Below are positions 61,685 to 64,000 of a stretch of DNA of 64,000 bases, in pieces. The stretch lies in NCBI RefSeq assembly GCF_050410775.1, contig NZ_CP191229.1; one strand, given 5' to 3'. Positions within the stretch are counted from its first letter, which is position 1; each line of letters opens with the position of its first letter. The notes beneath the pieces are model-generated. The model was not told the DNA's origin, did no database searches, and was given only the letters and a program-made list of their open reading frames with translations. Position numbers and translations under genes: made by a program. The DNA comes from Erwinia sp050410775 (GTDB taxonomy: Bacteria; Pseudomonadota; Gammaproteobacteria; Enterobacterales; Enterobacteriaceae).

Positions 61685-63799
61685 ATGAATTCTCTGTTTG
61701 CCAGTACGGCGCGTGGGCTCGAAGAGCTGTTGAAAACTGAACTGGAAGCGATGGGCGCGCAGGAGTGCCACATTGTTCAGGGCGGCGTGCATTATCAGGG
61801 CGACGATCGTCTGATGTACCAGAGCCTGATGTGGAGCCGCCTGGCTTCACGCATCCTGTTACCGCTGACCGAGTGCAGCGTCTACAGCGACCTGGATCTT
61901 TACCTGGGCGTACAGACTATTGACTGGCCGGCGATGTTTGGCAGTGATAAAACCTTTGCCGTCCATTTTAGTGGCCTGAATGAGGTGATCCGTAACAGCC
62001 AGTACGGCGCCCTGAAGGTAAAAGATGCCATTGTCGACAGCTTTACGCGGAAGAATCTGCCGCGTCCTGACGTGGATCGCGAGCAGCCGGATATCCGCGT
62101 GAACGTCTGGCTGAATAAAGAAACTGCCAGTATTGCGCTCGATCTTAGCGGAGAAGGGCTGCACCAGCGTGGCTATCGTCAGCAGACCGGCCAGGCGCCG
62201 CTGAAGGAAAACCTTGCCGCCGCGATTGTTATGCGCTCCGGCTGGCAGGCGGGCACGCCGCTGGTCGATCCTATGTGTGGTTCAGGTACGTTGCTGATCG
62301 AAGCGGCGATGATCGCCAGCGATCGTGCGCCTGGCCTGCATCGTAACCGCTGGGGATTTACCGGCTGGAGCAAATTTGATCCTGAACTCTGGAAGGAAGT
62401 TTCCAGCGAAGCGCAGGTGCGCGCTCGCCGCGGCTTGCAGGAGAATAGCACCCGTTTTTACGGCTACGATAATGATTCACGGGTAATTGAACGCGCGCGC
62501 GCAAACGCGCGACATGCTGGCCTCCCGGAGATTATCAGCTTTACCGTTCAGGATGTGCTGAAGCTGACGAATCCGCTGCCGGAAGGTGAGACCGGCACCG
62601 TGCTGAGCAACCCGCCTTACGGCGAACGCCTGGAAAGCGAACCGGCACTGATTGCGCTGCACAGCCAGCTGGGTCGCCTGATGAAAAGCCACTTTGGCGG
62701 CTGGAACCTTTCCCTGTTCAGCGCCTCACCGGAGTTGCTGAGCTGCCTGCAGCTGCGCGCCGATCGCCAGTTCAAAGCGAAAAACGGCCCGCTGGACTGC
62801 GTGCAGAAAAATTATCAGCTGGCGGCCAACTCGGCGGCAAATGTGGCTCAGATTGCGGAAGACTACGCTAACCGCCTGCGTAAAAACCTCAAAAAGCTGG
62901 AGAAGTGGGCGCGGCAGGAAGGGATTGAATGCTACCGTCTGTATGATGCCGATCTGCCGGATTACAACGTGGCGGTTGACCGCTACGGCGACTGGGTTGT
63001 GGTGCAGGAATATGCGCCGCCCAAAACCATTGAGCCGGCAAAGGCCCGTCAGCGGCTGTTTGACGTTATTTCCGCCACGCTAAGCGTGCTGGATCTACCG
63101 GCCAACCGGCTGGTGCTGAAGACCCGCGAACGTCAGAAGGGCAAAAGCCAGTATGAAAAGATGGGCGAAAAAGGCGATTTCTTTGAGGTCTCCGAATATA
63201 ACGCCCGGATGTGGGTGAACCTGACGGATTATCTGGATACCGGCCTGTTCCTCGATCATCGTATTGCGCGTAAGATGCTGGGACAGATGAGCAAAGGGAA
63301 AGACTTCCTTAATCTGTTTGCCTATACCGGCACGGCAAGCGTCCATGCGGGCCTCGGCGGCGCACGCAGCACCACCACAGTCGATATGTCGCGGACTTAT
63401 CTGGAGTGGGCTGAGCGTAATCTGCGCCTGAATGGCCTGACCGGACGCCAGCACCGCCTGATGCAGGCAGACTGCCTGAGCTGGCTGCGCGAGTCTGACG
63501 AGCAGTTCGACCTGATCTTTATTGACCCGCCAACGTTCTCCAATTCAAAACGTATGGAGGAGAGCTTTGACGTGCAGCGCGATCATCTGCTGCTGATGAA
63601 AGACCTTAAGCGACTGCTGCGTAAAGGCGGCACCGTTATGTTCTCCAATAACAAGCGCGGTTTTAAAATGGATCTTGAAGGCCTCGCCGCCCTGAAGCTC
63701 GTCGCGCAGGAAATTACCGCCAAAACCCAGTCGCAGGATTTTGCCCGTAACCGTCATATTCACAACTGCTGGCTGATTACTCACGCCGGTAAGGAATAA
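61685..63799 (+). CDS. rlmL: Bifunctional 23S rRNA methyltransferase RlmKL
   Basis: RlmKL is a fused enzyme: the N-terminal half (RlmL) makes m2G2445 and the C-terminal half (RlmK) m7G2069 in 23S rRNA. The 704-residue product (E. coli 702) starts MNSLFASTARGLEELLKTEL, has a THUMP domain (about 45-155), the first SAM domain with VDPMCGSGTLLIEAA and catalytic NPPYGERL, and the second with NLFAYTGTASVHAGLGGA and IDPPTFSNSK. ATG 61685 matches relatives; 12 upstream codons are dropped. uup starts 5 nt after the stop. Confidence 0.98.
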   Translation: MNSLFASTARGLEELLKTELEAMGAQECHIVQGGVHYQGDDRLMYQSLMWSRLASRILLPLTECSVYSDLDLYLGVQTIDWPAMFGSDKTFAVHFSGLNEVIRNSQYGALKVKDAIVDSFTRKNLPRPDVDREQPDIRVNVWLNKETASIALDLSGEGLHQRGYRQQTGQAPLKENLAAAIVMRSGWQAGTPLVDPMCGSGTLLIEAAMIASDRAPGLHRNRWGFTGWSKFDPELWKEVSSEAQVRARRGLQENSTRFYGYDNDSRVIERARANARHAGLPEIISFTVQDVLKLTNPLPEGETGTVLSNPPYGERLESEPALIALHSQLGRLMKSHFGGWNLSLFSASPELLSCLQLRADRQFKAKNGPLDCVQKNYQLAANSAANVAQIAEDYANRLRKNLKKLEKWARQEGIECYRLYDADLPDYNVAVDRYGDWVVVQEYAPPKTIEPAKARQRLFDVISATLSVLDLPANRLVLKTRERQKGKSQYEKMGEKGDFFEVSEYNARMWVNLTDYLDTGLFLDHRIARKMLGQMSKGKDFLNLFAYTGTASVHAGLGGARSTTTVDMSRTYLEWAERNLRLNGLTGRQHRLMQADCLSWLRESDEQFDLIFIDPPTFSNSKRMEESFDVQRDHLLLMKDLKRLLRKGGTVMFSNNKRGFKMDLEGLAALKLVAQEITAKTQSQDFARNRHIHNCWLITHAGKE

Positions 63800-63804
63800 G
63801 TTTT

Positions 63805-64000
63805 ATGTCATTAATCAGTATTCATGGTGCTTACCTGTCATTCAGCGATGCGCCGCTGTTGAATAACACTGAGCTTCATATTGAAGAAAACGAGCGCGTC
63901 TGTCTGGTAGGCCGCAACGGCGCCGGTAAATCGACGCTGATGAAAATCATCAACCGTGAACAGCCGCTTGATGATGGACGTATTATCTATGAGCAGGATC
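63805..64000 (+). CDS. uup: ABC-F ATPase Uup (3' partial)
   Basis: Only the first 65 codons are inside the window. They read MSLISIHGAYLSFSDAPLLN and contain a Walker A, GRNGAGKST (about 37-45), typical of the N-terminal ATPase of ABC-F proteins. The position directly behind rlmL is that of uup in E. coli, a cytosolic ABC-F factor linked to branched DNA intermediates and ribosome function. The identification of uup over other ABC-F members rests on context and this N-terminus. Confidence 0.9.
   Translation, partial: MSLISIHGAYLSFSDAPLLNNTELHIEENERVCLVGRNGAGKSTLMKIINREQPLDDGRIIYEQD

Noticed and set aside
1..64000. CRISPR array, insertion sequence, prophage, integron or defence island
   Set aside because: No regularly spaced direct repeats, transposase, integrase or phage genes are visible, and all gaps between core genes are short.

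Overview
This 64 kb window is ordinary, gene-dense chromosomal core from a member of the Enterobacterales. Gene content and order match the roughly 20-minute region of Escherichia coli K-12 (clpA to uup), and the non-ATG starts expected for focA (GTG), ftsK (TTG) and rarA (GTG) are kept. Proteins are clearly diverged from E. coli. The FtsK linker is short, and several E. coli neighbours are missing at their usual places: the serW tRNA between clpA and infA, dmsABC, ycaP, ycaL and the ssu cluster. The general look suggests Erwiniaceae (Pantoea/Erwinia-like), but that family assignment is an inference from memory of protein sequences and was not tested.

Layout. Positions 1-9031: clpA (5' end outside the window) faces infA, aat, cydC, cydD and trxB on the minus strand, then lrp diverges from trxB. 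Positions 9151-17738, plus strand: ftsK, lolA, rarA, serS and the MFS gene ycaD. Positions 17823-24076, minus strand: pflA, the focA-pflB operon with an FNR-type promoter, and ycaO. Positions 24271-38375, plus strand: serC-aroA, cmk-rpsA-ihfB, ycaI-msbA-lpxK, ycaQ, ycaR-kdsB and ycbJ. Then elyC on the minus strand faces ycbJ, and cmoM-mukF-mukE-mukB, ldtD, mepK and ycbL follow on the plus strand to 49935. Positions 49993-55591, minus strand: aspC, ompF, asnS and pncB. Positions 55855-64000: pepN, pyrD, zapC, ycbX (minus), rlmL and the first 65 codons of uup.

The genes fall into a few themes. Envelope building: msbA, lpxK, kdsB, lolA, elyC, ldtD, mepK, ompF. Chromosome organisation and division: ftsK, mukFEB, ihfB, zapC, rarA. 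Anaerobic and redox metabolism: pfl/focA, cydDC, trxB. Translation: infA, rpsA, serS, asnS, aat, rlmL, ycaO, cmoM. The rest are amino-acid, NAD and pyrimidine metabolism. Tight overlaps (4-20 nt) mark translationally coupled pairs: cydD/cydC, msbA/lpxK, ycaR/kdsB, cmoM/mukF/mukE/mukB.

I found no insertion sequence, prophage, integron, CRISPR array, toxin-antitoxin pair, tRNA or rRNA, and no gene cluster that looks like a new system. The items most worth a second look are small: mutually exclusive hairpins in the lrp leader, YcbJ as a probable pseudokinase of the fructosamine-kinase/APH fold, a GNRA-capped hairpin between rpsA and ihfB, an orphan terminator-like hairpin between serS and ycaD, and the missing tRNA at the clpA-infA junction.
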